The position numbers were made by a program, and so were the translations under genes. Shown here piece after piece: positions 27,449-37,366 of a DNA stretch of 64,000 nt. The DNA lies in NCBI RefSeq assembly GCF_001683915.1, contig NZ_LXTT01000076.1, positions 1-64,000 on the forward strand. Direction: 5' to 3'. The notes beneath the pieces are model-generated. The model had not been told where the DNA came from, did not search any database, and saw only the letters and a list, made by a program, of their open reading frames with translations. Origin of the DNA: Allomuricauda sp. CP2A (GTDB lineage Bacteria > Bacteroidota > Bacteroidia > Flavobacteriales > Flavobacteriaceae). Each line of letters begins with the position of its first letter. The stretch's first letter is position 1.

Positions 27449-29549
27449 AAAAGACCTTCAACAAATGGAATTGAGTTCAGAGTTCAGAGTTCAGAGTTCA
27501 GAGTCCAAAAATACTGATTACTCATCACTCATAACTCATAACTTTCGCTACGCCAATTTTGCCGCAGGTATTCCTCCCTTTCTCCGGGGCCCCTACTCCA
27601 CCATGTACGTCCGCAGACCTTGGACCATTCGCCAATACGCCGGATTCTCCACTGCCGAGGAAAGTAATGCCTTTTACCGAAGAAATCTGGAAGCGGGACA
27701 AAAAGGGCTTTCCGTGGCTTTTGACCTTCCCACCCACCGGGGTTATGATTCTGACAATGAACGTGTTGTGGGCGATGTGGGCAAGGCCGGGGTCGCCATA
27801 GATTCTGTAGAGGACATGAAAATTTTGTTCGATGGTATTCCATTGGACCACATGTCCGTTTCCATGACCATGAACGGAGCGGTTATTCCCATTATGGCTT
27901 TTTATATTGTGGCTGCCGAAGAGCAAGGGGTTTCCATGGAACAACTCTCGGGCACCATTCAGAATGATATTTTAAAGGAATTTATGGTGCGGAACACCTA
28001 TATCTATCCGCCTAGCCCTTCCATGCAAATCGTTGCCGACATTTTTGAGTTTGCCAGCCAACACATGCCCCGATTCAACAGCATCAGTATTTCGGGGTAC
28101 CACATGCACGAAGCAGGCGCCCCTGCTGCCATGGAATTGGCCTATACCTTGGCCGATGGCATTGAATATATTCGAACCGGAATCAAAGCTGGGTTAAAAA
28201 TCGATGAATTTGCCCCACGGCTATCCTTTTTCTGGGGTATTGGGATGAACCATTTTACCGAAATTGCCAAAATGCGTGCCGGACGGATGCTTTGGGCCAA
28301 GTTGGTGAAGCAGTTCAACCCAAAAAATGAAAAATCATTGATGCTCCGTACCCACAGCCAGACCAGCGGTTGGAGTTTAACGGAGCAAGACCCCTTCAAC
28401 AATGTCGCTCGGACCACCATTGAAGCTATGGCTGCAGTTTTTGGTGGAACCCAAAGTTTGCATACCAATGCTTTGGATGAAGCCATTGCACTGCCCACGG
28501 ATTTTTCAGCTCGAATTGCCCGGAACACCCAAATTTATCTACAGCAAGAAACCCATATCACCAAAACGGTGGATCCTTGGGCTGGAAGCCACGTAGTGGA
28601 AAAACTCACCCAAGAAATTGCCGAAGAAGCTTGGAAATTGATTGAAGAAGTGGAAAAACTCGGCGGAATGACCAAGGCCATCGAGAAAGGCATTCCCAAA
28701 ATGCGGATTGAGGAAGCCGCCGCCAAAAAACAGGCTCGCATTGATAGCAGTCAAGATGTAATTGTTGGCGTGAACAAATATCGATTGGACCATGAGGACG
28801 ACCTTCAGATTTTGGAGGTGGACAATGCGAAAGTCCGTCAGCAACAAATGGCTCGTCTTGACCAAATCCGAAGCAGCAGGGATTCCAAAGCTGTGGAAAA
28901 AGCACTTGAAGAAATCCGCATCGCTGCCAAAAAAGCCATTCAGAATGAAACCAACCGTGGAAATTTGTTAGCTTTAGCGGTACAAGCAGCCAAAGCACGT
29001 GCTACTTTAGGTGAAATCAGCGATGCCATGGAAAGTGCCTTTGGTCGTTATAAAGCCAAAATCCAATCCTTTACCGGAGTGTATTCCAAAGAGATCAAAA
29101 ACGACGAAAGTTTTAAAAGGGCCCAAAAAATGGCCGATGAATTTGCCCTGCAAGAAGGTCGAAGGCCCCGAATCATGGTCGCCAAAATGGGACAGGATGG
29201 GCATGATCGTGGTGCCAAAGTTGTGGCCACGGGCTATGCCGACCTTGGTTTTGATGTGGACATAGGCCCCTTGTTCCAAACCCCTGCCGAAGTGGCCAAA
29301 CAAGCCGTGGAAAACGATGTGCACATCCTGGGCATTTCATCTTTGGCCGGAGGGCATAAAACCTTGGTTCCTGAAGTAATTCAAGAATTGAAAAAACAGG
29401 GCCGTGAAGACATTATGATCATTGTGGGAGGCGTTATCCCAAAACAGGACTACAAACACCTTTTGGAACATGGTGCGGTGGCTGTTTTTGGGCCCGGTAG
29501 CAAGATCAGTGATGCCGCCATTGAAATCTTAAAGATTTTGATGGATTGA
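27441..29549 (+). CDS. mutB: Methylmalonyl-CoA mutase large subunit
   Basis: The 702-residue catalytic subunit has the substrate-binding barrel ([34 protein letters not shown]) with active-site residues, a linker, and a C-terminal cobalamin domain from about residue 565. That domain carries DGHDRGAK (His ligand of cobalt), [12 protein letters not shown] and VVGGVIP-like IIVGGVIP. Between the first ten residues and the conserved [14 protein letters not shown] lies a segment of about 26 residues translated from heptamer repeats. The ATG at 27441 overlaps mutA by 8 bp. It would also work with a later start, but none gives a better leader. Confidence 0.95.
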   Translation: MSRKDLQQMELSSEFRVQSSESKNTDYSSLITHNFRYANFAAGIPPFLRGPYSTMYVRRPWTIRQYAGFSTAEESNAFYRRNLEAGQKGLSVAFDLPTHRGYDSDNERVVGDVGKAGVAIDSVEDMKILFDGIPLDHMSVSMTMNGAVIPIMAFYIVAAEEQGVSMEQLSGTIQNDILKEFMVRNTYIYPPSPSMQIVADIFEFASQHMPRFNSISISGYHMHEAGAPAAMELAYTLADGIEYIRTGIKAGLKIDEFAPRLSFFWGIGMNHFTEIAKMRAGRMLWAKLVKQFNPKNEKSLMLRTHSQTSGWSLTEQDPFNNVARTTIEAMAAVFGGTQSLHTNALDEAIALPTDFSARIARNTQIYLQQETHITKTVDPWAGSHVVEKLTQEIAEEAWKLIEEVEKLGGMTKAIEKGIPKMRIEEAAAKKQARIDSSQDVIVGVNKYRLDHEDDLQILEVDNAKVRQQQMARLDQIRSSRDSKAVEKALEEIRIAAKKAIQNETNRGNLLALAVQAAKARATLGEISDAMESAFGRYKAKIQSFTGVYSKEIKNDESFKRAQKMADEFALQEGRRPRIMVAKMGQDGHDRGAKVVATGYADLGFDVDIGPLFQTPAEVAKQAVENDVHILGISSLAGGHKTLVPEVIQELKKQGREDIMIIVGGVIPKQDYKHLLEHGAVAVFGPGSKISDAAIEILKILMD
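27473..27547 (+). repeat. Heptamer array translated in the mutB N terminus
   Basis: Five copies of GAGTTCA (the last GAGTCCA) run from 27473 to 27507. A second array with a 7-bp step follows at 27513-27547: ACTGATT, ACTCATC, ACTCATA, ACTCATA, ACTTTCG. Both are read through in frame by the large subunit gene. Confidence 0.9.
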
Positions 29550-29684
29550 ACACCCATAACGATCTAATAAATATAACTTTAACTTTCTTTAACGCAGATT
29601 GCCCCAGTTATTCACCCCCTGTTAACAAAATACATTTTTTGGCATCCTAAATAATCGTATTTTTAGCACCTAACTTACTATGAA

Positions 29685-30458
29685 ATGGGCAAGATTATTG
29701 CTATTGCAAACCAAAAGGGCGGTGTTGGTAAAACAACCACTACGGTAAACCTTGCAGCCTCCCTTGGTGTTTTGGAAAAGAAAGTGTTGCTGATTGATGC
29801 CGACCCCCAGGCCAATGCCACTTCCGGTTTAGGAATTGATGTGGATTCTGTGGAACAGGGCACCTACCAGCTTTTGGAACACACCATGCGTGTGGAAGAT
29901 GTTATCATCCAGACCGATTCCCCCAATGTGGATTTGGTCCCGGCGCACATTGACCTTGTGGCCATCGAGATTGAATTGGTGGACAAGGACAACAGGGAAT
30001 ATATGATGAAAGAAGCCCTTAAGGGCTTAGGGGATCGGTACGATTTTGTACTGATTGATTGCGCCCCATCTTTGGGATTGCTTACCCTGAACGCACTTAC
30101 CGCAGCAGATTCAGTGATGATTCCCATTCAATGTGAATACTTTGCGCTTGAAGGTCTCGGCAAATTGTTGAACACCGTAAAAAGCGTACAGAAAATACAC
30201 AACAACGATTTGGATATTGAAGGCATGTTGCTGACGATGTACGATTCAAGATTGCGACTTTCCAACCAAGTCGTGGAAGAAGTGAAGAAACACTTTGCCG
30301 ATATGGTGTTCGACACCATCATCCAAAGAAATGTTAGGCTGAGTGAGGCACCAAGTTATGGAGAGAGCATCATTAAGTACGATGCCAGCAGTAAAGGAGC
30401 CTCCAATTACCTTAACTTGGCCAATGAAATTTTAAAGAAAAACAAGGAGAAAGTTTAG
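29685..30458 (+). CDS. parA: ParA-family chromosome partition ATPase
   Basis: The 257-residue protein is a Soj/ParA-type ATPase with the deviant Walker A motif KGGVGKTTTTVNLA at about residues 10-23, DADPQANATSGLG, and DCAPSLGLLTLNA. It binds DNA and ATP and moves ParB-parS complexes during chromosome segregation. One base pair step separates it from parB (stop and start are adjacent), so they are cotranscribed. The 135 bp upstream are gene-free and AT-rich, with TATTTTTA (29658-29665) as a weak -7 candidate. No parS-like site was seen nearby. Confidence 0.95.
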   Translation: MGKIIAIANQKGGVGKTTTTVNLAASLGVLEKKVLLIDADPQANATSGLGIDVDSVEQGTYQLLEHTMRVEDVIIQTDSPNVDLVPAHIDLVAIEIELVDKDNREYMMKEALKGLGDRYDFVLIDCAPSLGLLTLNALTAADSVMIPIQCEYFALEGLGKLLNTVKSVQKIHNNDLDIEGMLLTMYDSRLRLSNQVVEEVKKHFADMVFDTIIQRNVRLSEAPSYGESIIKYDASSKGASNYLNLANEILKKNKEKV

Positions 30459-31364
30459 ATGGCGAAAGCAACCAAAAAACAGGCTTTGGGAAGAGGCCTG
30501 TCCGCTCTATTAAAAGACCCCGAGAACGATATTCAATCCGTTTCGGACAAAAATGCGGACCAGGTCATTGGGAATGTGGTGGAACTGGATATTGATTCCA
30601 TTGAAACCAATCCTTTTCAGCCGCGTTCCAATTTCAATGATGAGGCCCTCGAAGAATTGGCCAGTTCCATCCGGGAATTGGGCATCATTCAGCCCATAAC
30701 CGTTCGTAAACTCGATTTCAACAAGTTTCAACTGGTGTCTGGGGAACGAAGGTTCCGTGCTTCCAAATTGGTGGGCCTGGAAACCATTCCTGCCTACATT
30801 CGAATCGCCAACGACCAAGAATCCTTGGAAATGGCTTTGGTGGAGAATATTCAACGCCAAGATTTGGATCCCATTGAAATAGCGCTTTCCTACCAGCGAC
30901 TTATTGATGAAATCCAGATTACCCAAGAAAAACTGAGTGACCGGGTGGGGAAAAAACGCTCCACCATCACCAATTATCTCCGATTGTTGAAATTGGACCC
31001 CATCATCCAAACCGGAATGCGGGATGGCTTTATCAGCATGGGACACGGACGGGCCCTTATCAATATCGATAAGAAGAAAGAACAGATCTCCGTTTACGAA
31101 AAGGTCGTTTCAGATGGTCTTTCCGTGAGGGAAACAGAACAATTGGTTAAAGCCTTAAAAGAGCCAAAAAGTGAATCTGGTTCTGGAAAAAAGGAGGCCA
31201 AAAAAGTCCCAAGCTTTGTCACAAAAGGGGTCGATGCCCTGAAAGAACATCTTTCCGCAAAAGTGGACATTACCGCTTCCCCAAACGGAAAAGGCAAAAT
31301 TGTGATTCCTTTTCACTCCGAAGAGGAATTCCAGCGTATCAAAAAAATAGTGACAGGTGAATAA
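30459..31364 (+). CDS. parB: ParB-family chromosome partition protein
   Basis: The 301-residue protein has a short N-terminal segment with KKQALGRGLSALL (ParA-stimulating type), a ParB/Srx CTPase domain (about residues 42-135: TNPFQPRSNF, SGERRFRASK, ALVENIQRQDLDPIEIA), and an HTH domain with SDRVGKKRSTITNYLRLLKL and ISMGHGRALI. The C terminus should mediate dimer formation. It directly follows parA and overlaps the next gene by 8 bp. Confidence 0.95.
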   Translation: MAKATKKQALGRGLSALLKDPENDIQSVSDKNADQVIGNVVELDIDSIETNPFQPRSNFNDEALEELASSIRELGIIQPITVRKLDFNKFQLVSGERRFRASKLVGLETIPAYIRIANDQESLEMALVENIQRQDLDPIEIALSYQRLIDEIQITQEKLSDRVGKKRSTITNYLRLLKLDPIIQTGMRDGFISMGHGRALINIDKKKEQISVYEKVVSDGLSVRETEQLVKALKEPKSESGSGKKEAKKVPSFVTKGVDALKEHLSAKVDITASPNGKGKIVIPFHSEEEFQRIKKIVTGE

Positions 31365-32013
31365 AAACCTTTTCTTGTTGTTCTTTTTTTTGCTGTTTCT
31401 TCAGGTTGGCCTTTCCCAAGAGGATGACGAAAAAGAAGAAGAGGCACAACCCCAACCCACAGCAGTGGATTCCTTGGCGCAAAATCTGGAAGGTGAAGGT
31501 ATCACCGTTCAGGAGGTCACCTTTGAAAAGAAAAGAATCAACCCATTGGCTCCCAGTAAGGCCGCTTTCTACTCTGCAATACTTCCCGGGTTGGGTCAAA
31601 TCTACAATAAACGCTATTGGAAAGTTCCCATTGTTTATGGTGCAATAGGAACCGGAATCTATGTATATTCCTATAACAACACCCAATATAAGAGTGCCCG
31701 AAATGCCTTTAAAAGAAGGCTTGCCGGCTTTGAAGATGATGATTTTTTTGACATTAATGGGGACGGACAAGGCCCGGATGTATCTGATGAGGCCTTGCAA
31801 GACGCCCAAGAAAGAACGCAGCGGGACAGGGATTTGGCCTTGGTCATTACCATTGCCATGTACGCTTTAAATATTATTGATGCCAATGTGGATGCGCATC
31901 TAAAACAATACAATGTGGACGATAATCTATCGGTTGATTTTAAACCGTATCTGGATTTGAACCCGCTGACCAACCGGCCCAATTACGGAATGGCCCTGGT
32001 CGTAAAATTTTAG
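31357..32013 (+). CDS. DUF5683 membrane protein
   Basis: The 218-residue protein starts with GTG inside the end of parB, has a signal peptide (LFFLLFLQVGLSQ), an acidic linker and the DUF5683 core: KAAFYSAILPGLGQIYNKRYWK, which resembles the glycine-rich TM2-like turn, then a second hydrophobic stretch and DRDLALVITIAMYALNIIDANVDAHL. An acidic segment DDDFFDINGDGQGPD looks like an EF-hand-type calcium loop, although this may be chance. The gene lies between parB and dapB, a common flavobacterial order. No function is known. Confidence 0.85.
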   Translation: MNKNLFLLFFFLLFLQVGLSQEDDEKEEEAQPQPTAVDSLAQNLEGEGITVQEVTFEKKRINPLAPSKAAFYSAILPGLGQIYNKRYWKVPIVYGAIGTGIYVYSYNNTQYKSARNAFKRRLAGFEDDDFFDINGDGQGPDVSDEALQDAQERTQRDRDLALVITIAMYALNIIDANVDAHLKQYNVDDNLSVDFKPYLDLNPLTNRPNYGMALVVKF

Positions 32014-32016
32014 CAT

Positions 32017-32718
32017 ATGAGGATAGGTTTGTTTGGTTATGGCAAAATGGGCAGGATGATTGCGGAAATTGCCCAAAAAAGAGGCCATGACATTGTTGCA
32101 AAAGTGGATGTGGATACTTCGGAAATCGATTATGCCTCCATGGATGTTGCCATCGATTTTAGCACACCCGATGCCGCTTTTGACAACATCACCGGTTGTT
32201 TTAAGAATGGAGTACCCGTGATTTGTGGTACAACGGGTTGGTTGTCCCAATACAGCGAAGTCGTGGACCTGTGCAACAAAGAAAACAGTGCCTTTATCTA
32301 TGCTTCCAACTTTAGTTTGGGCGTCAATATTTTTTTCCAATTAAATGCTTATTTGGCCAAAATGATGTCCAGCTTGGAACAGTACAAGGTGTCGATGGAA
32401 GAAATCCACCATACCCAAAAATTGGATGCCCCCAGCGGAACCGCCATTACCTTGGCCGAAGGGATCATCAAAAACACGGCGTATACCGAATGGAAATTGG
32501 AGGAATCTGGCGATAAAATCATACCCATTACATCAAAACGGGAGGGAATGGTCCCGGGAACGCATAGCATTTTTTATGAAAGTGATGTGGACAGTATTGA
32601 AATAAAACACACAGCGCACAATCGGGAAGGCTTTGCCTTGGGAGCAGTCATTGCCGCAGAATGGATTCAAGGAAAAACAGGGGTTTACTCCATGAAAGAT
32701 GTGTTAAACCTAAGCTAA
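32017..32718 (+). CDS. dapB: 4-hydroxy-tetrahydrodipicolinate reductase
   Basis: DapB reduces hydroxy-tetrahydrodipicolinate with NAD(P)H in lysine and meso-diaminopimelate synthesis. The 233-residue protein has the Rossmann start RIGLFGYGKMGRMI, AIDFSTPDA, CGTTGW, ASNFSLGVN, and the substrate motif EIHHTQKLDAPSGTAI with its catalytic His-His and Lys. It starts 3 bp after the DUF5683 gene. The product supplies peptidoglycan cross-links. It is slightly shorter than the E. coli enzyme (273 residues), as is usual in Bacteroidota. Confidence 0.96.
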   Translation: MRIGLFGYGKMGRMIAEIAQKRGHDIVAKVDVDTSEIDYASMDVAIDFSTPDAAFDNITGCFKNGVPVICGTTGWLSQYSEVVDLCNKENSAFIYASNFSLGVNIFFQLNAYLAKMMSSLEQYKVSMEEIHHTQKLDAPSGTAITLAEGIIKNTAYTEWKLEESGDKIIPITSKREGMVPGTHSIFYESDVDSIEIKHTAHNREGFALGAVIAAEWIQGKTGVYSMKDVLNLS

Positions 32719-32766
32719 AAAACGTAACAACAATTTAGACGAACAGTCTAACCAAGAAACTTTCAC

Positions 32767-34509
32767 ATGAACGGTACACAGTGGATCATTTTTATCTTGA
32801 TCATCCAGGTCATCCATTTTCTGGGAACTTGGAAGCTTTATATAAAAGCAGGACGAAAAGCATGGGAGGCTGCAATTCCAATTTACAATGGCGTTGTTTT
32901 AATGAAGATCATCAACCGCCCATGGTGGTGGGTGCTATTGCTATTCATTCCCATCATCAATTTATTGATGATTCCCGTAGTATGGGTAGAGACCATCCGA
33001 AGCTTTGGAAAAAACACCCTTCTGGACACATGGCTGGTGATTTTGACCCTTGGCCTTTATACATACTATATAAATTACGCCGAGGATGTAACCTATATTG
33101 AAGACCGAAGCCTAAAGCCCCAAACAGGATTGGGCGAATGGGTAAGCTCCATTGTCTTTGCCATTGTGGCGGCAACATTGGTACACACTTATTTTATTCA
33201 ACCGTATGTGATTCCCACGGGTTCCTTGGAGCGCACGCTAAGGGTTGGGGATTTTCTCTTTGTGAGCAAATTTCATTATGGAGCGCGTGTTCCCATGACC
33301 ACCTTGGCCGCTCCCATGGTGCATGATACGCTTCCCATCTTCAAAACAAGATCCTATTTGGCCGATGTAGACCCAGAAACCTACAAAACCTCTTGGATCA
33401 ATAAATTGCAGTTACCCTATATGCGATTACCGGGCTTTGAAAGGGTCAAGAAAAACGATATTGTGGTGTTCAGCCTTCCTTCCGATACGCTATACCAGTT
33501 CTTCAAGGCGCAAAAGGCGGTGATAAAGCCCATTGATAAAAAATCCAACTACGTTAAACGTTGCGTGGGCACTCCTGGCGATTCCCTTGCGGTGATTGAT
33601 GGTTACGTTCACATTAATGGAACACGATTGAAATTATCAGATCGGGCCAAACCCATGTATGACTATGAGATTTATGCCAAAAATGGGGTGTCCAGCCGAT
33701 TGTTGGAAGAGGTAGACGCTTCGGATTATTTGAGAACCTACATTTCAGGAGCTCTAAATCAAAGTCAGTATAATGCCCTTGCTCCTTATGTGCTCGGTGC
33801 CAATAGGACCCCAGATGGCAAAATAGAACTTTTGGCTGATGAAGATGGCATCCCCATTGATGTCATACGACAATTACGACTTTCCCTCACCGAAGAAAAA
33901 CCACGTTCCAGAATTGCAAACATGACGGATGAAATGGTGGCAAAACTTCGGGAAAACTCCACCATAGATTCTGTGGTCAAAACCGAAGAGCCCAAAGGCA
34001 TGTATGCTGGGGCGTTCCCGCAAAAACCGAACCTCTACCCTTGGAACAATGATAATTTTGGGCCCATTTATATTCCCGAAGCAGGTGCTACGGTTGACAT
34101 CAATTACAAGACCATTCCACTTTACAAGAAAATCATTAGGGATTATGAGCACAATGATGTAAAGGTAAGCGGGCAAAAAGTATTTATCAACGGGAAAGAA
34201 GCCAACTCCTACACCTTTAAACAGGACTATTATTGGATGATGGGCGACAATCGCGACCATTCGGAAGACAGTAGAACCTGGGGGTATGTGCCTGCGGACC
34301 ATATTGTGGGCAAGCCAGTTTTCCTTTGGATGAGCTTTGACAACTTTAATAAAGGGATTACCAATTGGAGACCCCGTTGGGAGCGTGTTTTCACCACTGT
34401 TGGCGGAAGCGGGGAGCCAGTGTCCTACCGATGGTACTTTGTTGCTTTAATTGTTGGCTGGTTTGTGTTTGATTTTATCCGAAAACGTAGAAAGAAAAAA
34501 GCTGAATAA
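32767..34509 (+). CDS. lepB: Signal peptidase I, long Bacteroidota type
   Basis: The 580-residue protein has N-terminal hydrophobic helices (about residues 1-120), then an S26 peptidase region. Box B is VIPTGSLERTLRVGDFLFV with the catalytic Ser; the catalytic Lys is in NYVKRCVGTPGD; box E is MMGDNRDHSEDSRTWGYVP. An insertion of about 180 residues separates the Lys and the last box, which explains the size compared with about 320 residues in E. coli. A final membrane helix lies near residues 555-575. It cleaves Sec signal peptides at the outer face of the inner membrane. It follows dapB by 48 bp. Confidence 0.95.
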   Translation: MNGTQWIIFILIIQVIHFLGTWKLYIKAGRKAWEAAIPIYNGVVLMKIINRPWWWVLLLFIPIINLLMIPVVWVETIRSFGKNTLLDTWLVILTLGLYTYYINYAEDVTYIEDRSLKPQTGLGEWVSSIVFAIVAATLVHTYFIQPYVIPTGSLERTLRVGDFLFVSKFHYGARVPMTTLAAPMVHDTLPIFKTRSYLADVDPETYKTSWINKLQLPYMRLPGFERVKKNDIVVFSLPSDTLYQFFKAQKAVIKPIDKKSNYVKRCVGTPGDSLAVIDGYVHINGTRLKLSDRAKPMYDYEIYAKNGVSSRLLEEVDASDYLRTYISGALNQSQYNALAPYVLGANRTPDGKIELLADEDGIPIDVIRQLRLSLTEEKPRSRIANMTDEMVAKLRENSTIDSVVKTEEPKGMYAGAFPQKPNLYPWNNDNFGPIYIPEAGATVDINYKTIPLYKKIIRDYEHNDVKVSGQKVFINGKEANSYTFKQDYYWMMGDNRDHSEDSRTWGYVPADHIVGKPVFLWMSFDNFNKGITNWRPRWERVFTTVGGSGEPVSYRWYFVALIVGWFVFDFIRKRRKKKAE

Positions 34510-34530
34510 GAATCCCTAAAGTTTTGTTCA

Positions 34531-35163
34531 TTGAAAATATTGGTTCATCCTACCTATTTTCCAAGTATAGCCACTTTTACCACTTTAGTGCAAAATGATG
34601 TTGTTTGGGAGGCCCATGACAATTTTCAAAAGCAAACCTATCGCAATCGGTGCTATATCTGTACGGACAAGGGAAAACACATGCTCAATATCCCCATAAA
34701 ACATGTTGGTGGGAATGAAGGACGTCAAAAATACAGCGATGTTGAAATTGAAAATGAATACAATTGGAAAAAAGTACATTGGCGCACCTTGGAAACTGCC
34801 TATAGAACATCCCCCTTTTTTGAATTTTATGAAGACGATATAAGACCGTTGTATGAGGGGAATGAAGCATCATTGTATGAGTTCAATATGAGGACAGTAC
34901 AAACCGTTGCAGATATCATTGGGGTTGAAATTCCTGTGGAAAAGACTTCAACGTATGAGCTTCAACCAGAGAAACATTCCGATGCCCGGTTTTTGGTGGA
35001 AGCCAAAAGGGAGCTTCCCATAAAAATGGAACCCTACACCCAGGTTTTTGGGGAGCGCCATGGCTTTATCCCCAATCTAAGTGTTTTGGATTTACTCTTC
35101 AATGAAGGGACCAATACACTTTCCTATTTGAAAAATCAACCTTTGGAATTTTTGGATGTATAG
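34531..35163 (+). CDS. WbqC-family protein
   Basis: The 210-residue protein belongs to the WbqC family (PF08889), named from O-antigen clusters but common in flavobacteria outside them. It starts KILVHPTYFPSI and contains FQKQTYRNRCYI and the central SDVEIENEYNWKKVHWRTLETAYR. The start is a TTG at 34531: no ATG or GTG exists between the stop codon of lepB and this point, and the next Met falls well inside the conserved region. Its enzymatic role is not established. It overlaps the next gene by 8 bp. Confidence 0.85.
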   Translation: MKILVHPTYFPSIATFTTLVQNDVVWEAHDNFQKQTYRNRCYICTDKGKHMLNIPIKHVGGNEGRQKYSDVEIENEYNWKKVHWRTLETAYRTSPFFEFYEDDIRPLYEGNEASLYEFNMRTVQTVADIIGVEIPVEKTSTYELQPEKHSDARFLVEAKRELPIKMEPYTQVFGERHGFIPNLSVLDLLFNEGTNTLSYLKNQPLEFLDV

Positions 35164-35464
35164 GCATATCCTACATTACGGCATCCATTTTTTGGTGCCC
35201 ATTCTCATTGCCATTTTCTTTTTTAAGGAGAATAAAATCAAAATAGCACTTATTCTTTTAGCTGGGATTATGATTGATGTAGATCATTTGTGGGCGGAGC
35301 CCCTGTTTGATCCCAGTCGTTGCAGCATTGGTTTTCACCCCCTGCATTCGTACTGGGCCATATTGGTGTATAGTGTTCTACCCTTCTTTAAAGTAACCCG
35401 GGTTATTGGTTTGGCCCTTATTATCCATATCGTTGCCGATATGGTGGATTGTTTATTGCTCTGA
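35156..35464 (+). CDS. DUF6122 small membrane protein
   Basis: The 102-residue protein is strongly hydrophobic, with about four membrane segments and conserved HYGIHFLVP, DVDHLWAEPLFDPSRCS and HPLHSY. The His and Asp residues at membrane edges recall small membrane hydrolases, but no activity is known. It overlaps wbqC by 8 bp at its start, and its last 12 bp overlap the end of the convergent phosphatase-family gene. Confidence 0.8.
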   Translation: MYRHILHYGIHFLVPILIAIFFFKENKIKIALILLAGIMIDVDHLWAEPLFDPSRCSIGFHPLHSYWAILVYSVLPFFKVTRVIGLALIIHIVADMVDCLLL

Positions 35465-36490
35465 TGTAAGCCGTAAAGTGGCCATAACAGGGTAGTGATC
35501 GGACAATTTTTCGTCGAAATTTGTATGGGAGACCACTTCAAAAGCAGGGTCAGTTAAGATATAATCGATTCTCAATGGAATTTTCCATAATTTGTATGTT
35601 CTGCCAAAGCCAGTTCCTTTTTCCAAAAAAGTATCATTTAAATTGCCCTTTACGATTTTATAGACATTGGAAAATTGGGTATTATTGAAATCACCACAAA
35701 CAATATTGGTATGGGTGCTTTGTCTCAGGTGCGCATCAAAAATTTTTGCCTGCTCCAACTGTTTCTCAAAGGTACTGACCAATCGTCTGTAGTTTTTCTC
35801 TGATTCCTTACCATCTGAAAATGTCCTTGTGGACGGGATTATCCGAAAAGATTGTAAATGTATATTGTAAACCCTTATCGTATCCCCATTGTAGAGCATA
35901 TCGGCATACACAATATTATTGGCCGTATTGGGAAGGTCCAACGAACCATGACCTACTATGGGATATTTTGAAAGTATGGTCTGAACAGATTTACCCGCAG
36001 TGGAATATCGAATTTCCCTTCCATATGGATATTGATTCAATTGTTTGTAGCGCCTACTATCATGCTCTTGAATACAGATAATATCGGGGCTTTCTTTTTT
36101 TATGAACTCTATGATTCGTTCTCCTGTATTCAATTCCTTACTCCAACCATATTTATCAAATCCCCGCACATTGTAAGTCATAATTTTCAAATCTGATGGC
36201 TTTGCCTCCCCAGCTTCGTTTCCCATTCCATAAAAAGAACCAAAAACAAAATATCCAATAATCAAAGTGACCAAGGACAACAAGAATTTCTTTTTCCTTT
36301 TATAGATCCAGTATCCCGCAAACAAAAGATTAAGGGCAAAGAGCAGGGGTACAAATAAGTTCAACACAGAAAACATTGGGATTACCTGAAAGGTCAAATA
36401 TGAGGACACACAGGTAATAAATAAGAAAAAGGCAATCAATATATTGATTGCAAAAATGATTCCGTCAACTATTGAGGCTGTTTTTCCCAC
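35453..36490 (-). CDS. Endonuclease/exonuclease/phosphatase family protein, membrane-anchored
   Basis: The 345-residue protein has about three N-terminal membrane helices (residues 1-95), then an EEP-fold domain: MTYNVRGFDK, IICIQEHDS (metal-binding Glu), YNIHLQS, CGDFNNTQFSN (catalytic Asp/Asn), RIDYILTD and SDHYPVMATL (catalytic Asp-His). Residues for Mg-dependent phosphodiester cleavage look complete. The active domain is probably outside the cytosol. It is the last gene of the operon with mutL and two rhomboids, three bases after the second-last gene. Substrate (nucleic acid, lipid or sugar phosphate) is unknown. Confidence 0.88.
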   Translation of the reverse strand: MGKTASIVDGIIFAINILIAFFLFITCVSSYLTFQVIPMFSVLNLFVPLLFALNLLFAGYWIYKRKKKFLLSLVTLIIGYFVFGSFYGMGNEAGEAKPSDLKIMTYNVRGFDKYGWSKELNTGERIIEFIKKESPDIICIQEHDSRRYKQLNQYPYGREIRYSTAGKSVQTILSKYPIVGHGSLDLPNTANNIVYADMLYNGDTIRVYNIHLQSFRIIPSTRTFSDGKESEKNYRRLVSTFEKQLEQAKIFDAHLRQSTHTNIVCGDFNNTQFSNVYKIVKGNLNDTFLEKGTGFGRTYKLWKIPLRIDYILTDPAFEVVSHTNFDEKLSDHYPVMATLRLTSEQ

Positions 36491-36493
36491 AAA

Positions 36494-37363
36494 TCAATCT
36501 TCCTTACCTGCTTTGAACAAAAAATCCTTTTCTGCTTTGGACAGACTTTCGTAACCAGATTTACTGATCTTATCCAAAATGGTATCTATTTTACGCTGAC
36601 GGGCTTCCTTGTCATACTCCGCCGCACTCTTTTTTGATGTATTTTTCCGATATACCGTTTTTAGAGGTGCTTTTTTTTCTTTGGGCTTAAAGAATTGCGC
36701 GATGGCATCCCTGAATTTGGTAAAACCGGAACCGATATCCCTTCCGTTCAACAACTGTCTAGCATACATATAGCCTAAAAAAGCACCGCCCAAATGGGCC
36801 AATCTGCCTCCAATATTTCCGCCGTAGGGAATCTGAATTAAATCCACCAACACAAAAAATGCCCCTACGTACCAAAGTTTTACATTAAAAAAGATGATTC
36901 TCACCTCTTGGTTGGGGATATAGGCGCAAATAAAGATAAGTACGGCCGTAACCCCGGCCGATGCCCCTATCAGAGCGGTATTGGCATTTAAAAGAGTGGG
37001 AAATACATTATAACTGAGGAGAAATACCAATCCACCAACAATGACCCCTAAAAAATATACATTGATAAATCGCTGACTATCAAATAGGTTTAGAAAAATT
37101 CTTCCGGTAAAATACAGCATCAGCATATTCCAAAAGATATGGCCCAACCCTCCATGAAAAAAGGAATAGGTCACCAGGGACCATGGCTGACCAAAAAAAT
37201 CCATAAAATCCTTGGGCAAATGGAACCATTGGGATACAGAATATCCCAAAAGTGCCTTGGATAGGCCATCCAAAATAAAAATCAGCACATTGATGGCTAT
37301 CAGCTTTTCAGCGACATTCATCCGTGCCATATAGTATCGTATCCCTCCGCTCGCCATAGCCAT
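36494..37363 (-). CDS. Rhomboid intramembrane serine protease
   Basis: The 289-residue protein has six or more membrane helices with the rhomboid residues: HGGLGHIFWNMLML, GASAGVTAVLIF with the catalytic Ser (about residue 134), and LAHLGGAFLGYMYAR with the catalytic His. A charged cytosolic tail of about 80 residues follows (KKSAAEYDKEARQRKIDTI), resembling a short helical domain. It lies directly behind another rhomboid gene, with three bases between them. Both appear active. Confidence 0.92.
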   Translation of the reverse strand: MAMASGGIRYYMARMNVAEKLIAINVLIFILDGLSKALLGYSVSQWFHLPKDFMDFFGQPWSLVTYSFFHGGLGHIFWNMLMLYFTGRIFLNLFDSQRFINVYFLGVIVGGLVFLLSYNVFPTLLNANTALIGASAGVTAVLIFICAYIPNQEVRIIFFNVKLWYVGAFFVLVDLIQIPYGGNIGGRLAHLGGAFLGYMYARQLLNGRDIGSGFTKFRDAIAQFFKPKEKKAPLKTVYRKNTSKKSAAEYDKEARQRKIDTILDKISKSGYESLSKAEKDFLFKAGKED

Positions 37364-37366
37364 AGA

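Noticed and set aside
27473-27547. Short regular repeats as a CRISPR array
   Set aside because: The units are 7 bp, directly adjacent and have no unique spacers; no cas gene is present.
26039-29549. Cobalamin riboswitch controlling the mutase genes
   Set aside because: The genes overlap each other and divIC, leaving no leader, and no B12-box-like sequence was seen upstream of udk.
29608-29616. TTATTCACC, resembling a DnaA box upstream of parA
   Set aside because: It is a single imperfect match without neighbouring boxes or a DnaA gene, so an origin cannot be supported.
29550-31364. Possible parS site near parA and parB
   Set aside because: No 16-bp palindrome of the GTTTCACGTGAAAC kind was seen in this region or elsewhere in the window by eye.
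35453-35464. Overlap of convergent genes as a sign of a wrong call
   Set aside because: Both proteins end in conserved sequence and a 12-bp overlap of 3' ends is common in compact genomes.
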